DNA of 21,889 bases from JBGLNJ01 sp964353405 (GTDB lineage Bacteria; Chloroflexota; Anaerolineae; Fen-1058): assembly GCA_964353405.1 (NCBI GenBank), contig CAYGWJ010000449.1, positions 1-21,889 on the forward strand, written 5' to 3'. The position numbers and the translations under genes were made by a program. Under the pieces are notes generated by a model. The model did not search any database, was not told the origin of the DNA, and saw only the letters and a list, made by a program, of their open reading frames with translations. Shown here piece by piece: positions 21,842-21,889 of the stretch (position 1 is the stretch's first letter; each line of letters begins with the position of its first letter).

Positions 21842-21889
21842 GACACAGACACTTGCACCGCACGCAAGTGCAGGTGTAGACACAGACGC
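21842..21889. repeat. Short inverted and direct repeats upstream of the membrane protein gene, at the window edge
   Basis: CACTTGC (21850-21856) and GCAAGTG (21864-21870) form a 7-bp inverted repeat with a 7-base loop. GACACAGAC occurs directly at 21842-21850 and 21879-21887. The stretch lies 24 bases or more before the chosen ATG at 21818 and may be part of a longer repeat or regulatory element cut by the window end. Confidence 0.5.

Overview
The window looks like a piece of a moderately GC-rich environmental bacterial genome. It is probably Chloroflexota (Anaerolineae-like), judged from the gene families, the abundance of small palindromic repeats and the tightly overlapping sugar operon. 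This assignment is inference, because no rRNA or other marker gene is present.

Positions 1-16256 (+ strand) hold one long, tightly packed operon for intracellular breakdown of beta-glucans. In order: a left-truncated GH94 phosphorylase; a DUF4380-like aldose-epimerase-fold protein; a 1076-aa GH94 of the 1,2-beta-oligoglucan (sophoro-oligosaccharide) phosphorylase type; a 906-aa GH94 of unassigned specificity (possibly of the laminaribiose/beta-1,3 branch); a GH3 beta-glucosidase with a PA14 insert; a small cupin; a GH1 beta-glucosidase; and a canonical cellobiose phosphorylase. Most junctions are 1-4 nt stop/start overlaps (2462, 3349, 6576, 12472, 13797), so translational coupling is likely. 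None of these proteins shows a signal peptide, so imported oligosaccharides would be cut in the cytoplasm, mostly by phosphorolysis to alpha-glucose 1-phosphate, with the GH3 and GH1 enzymes hydrolysing the remainder. No transporter or regulator of the operon is in the window; both may lie upstream.

Positions 16257-21889 hold unrelated genes: a cytoplasmic GAF-PAS-PAS histidine kinase (- strand); a divergently transcribed protein-L-isoaspartate O-methyltransferase with an apparent lipoprotein signal; and a polytopic membrane protein with a spermidine-synthase-like domain (- strand). Both convergent junctions (16256/16257 and 19388/19392) have almost no intergenic DNA.

The most striking feature is repetitive DNA that has entered coding genes without breaking the reading frame. 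The first GH94 carries a 12-bp tandem array (PSDG/PSDD repeats) and two copies of a GTCATTCTGAGC...GCTCAGGGTGAC palindromic element. The cellobiose phosphorylase has a 12-bp duplication (TNQP x2). The membrane protein has a GAGCGTGGAGC-type repeat between two membrane segments. A further palindrome lies between the GH3 and cupin genes. The GH94 elements resemble in style the Rickettsia palindromic elements, which also insert in frame into proteins.
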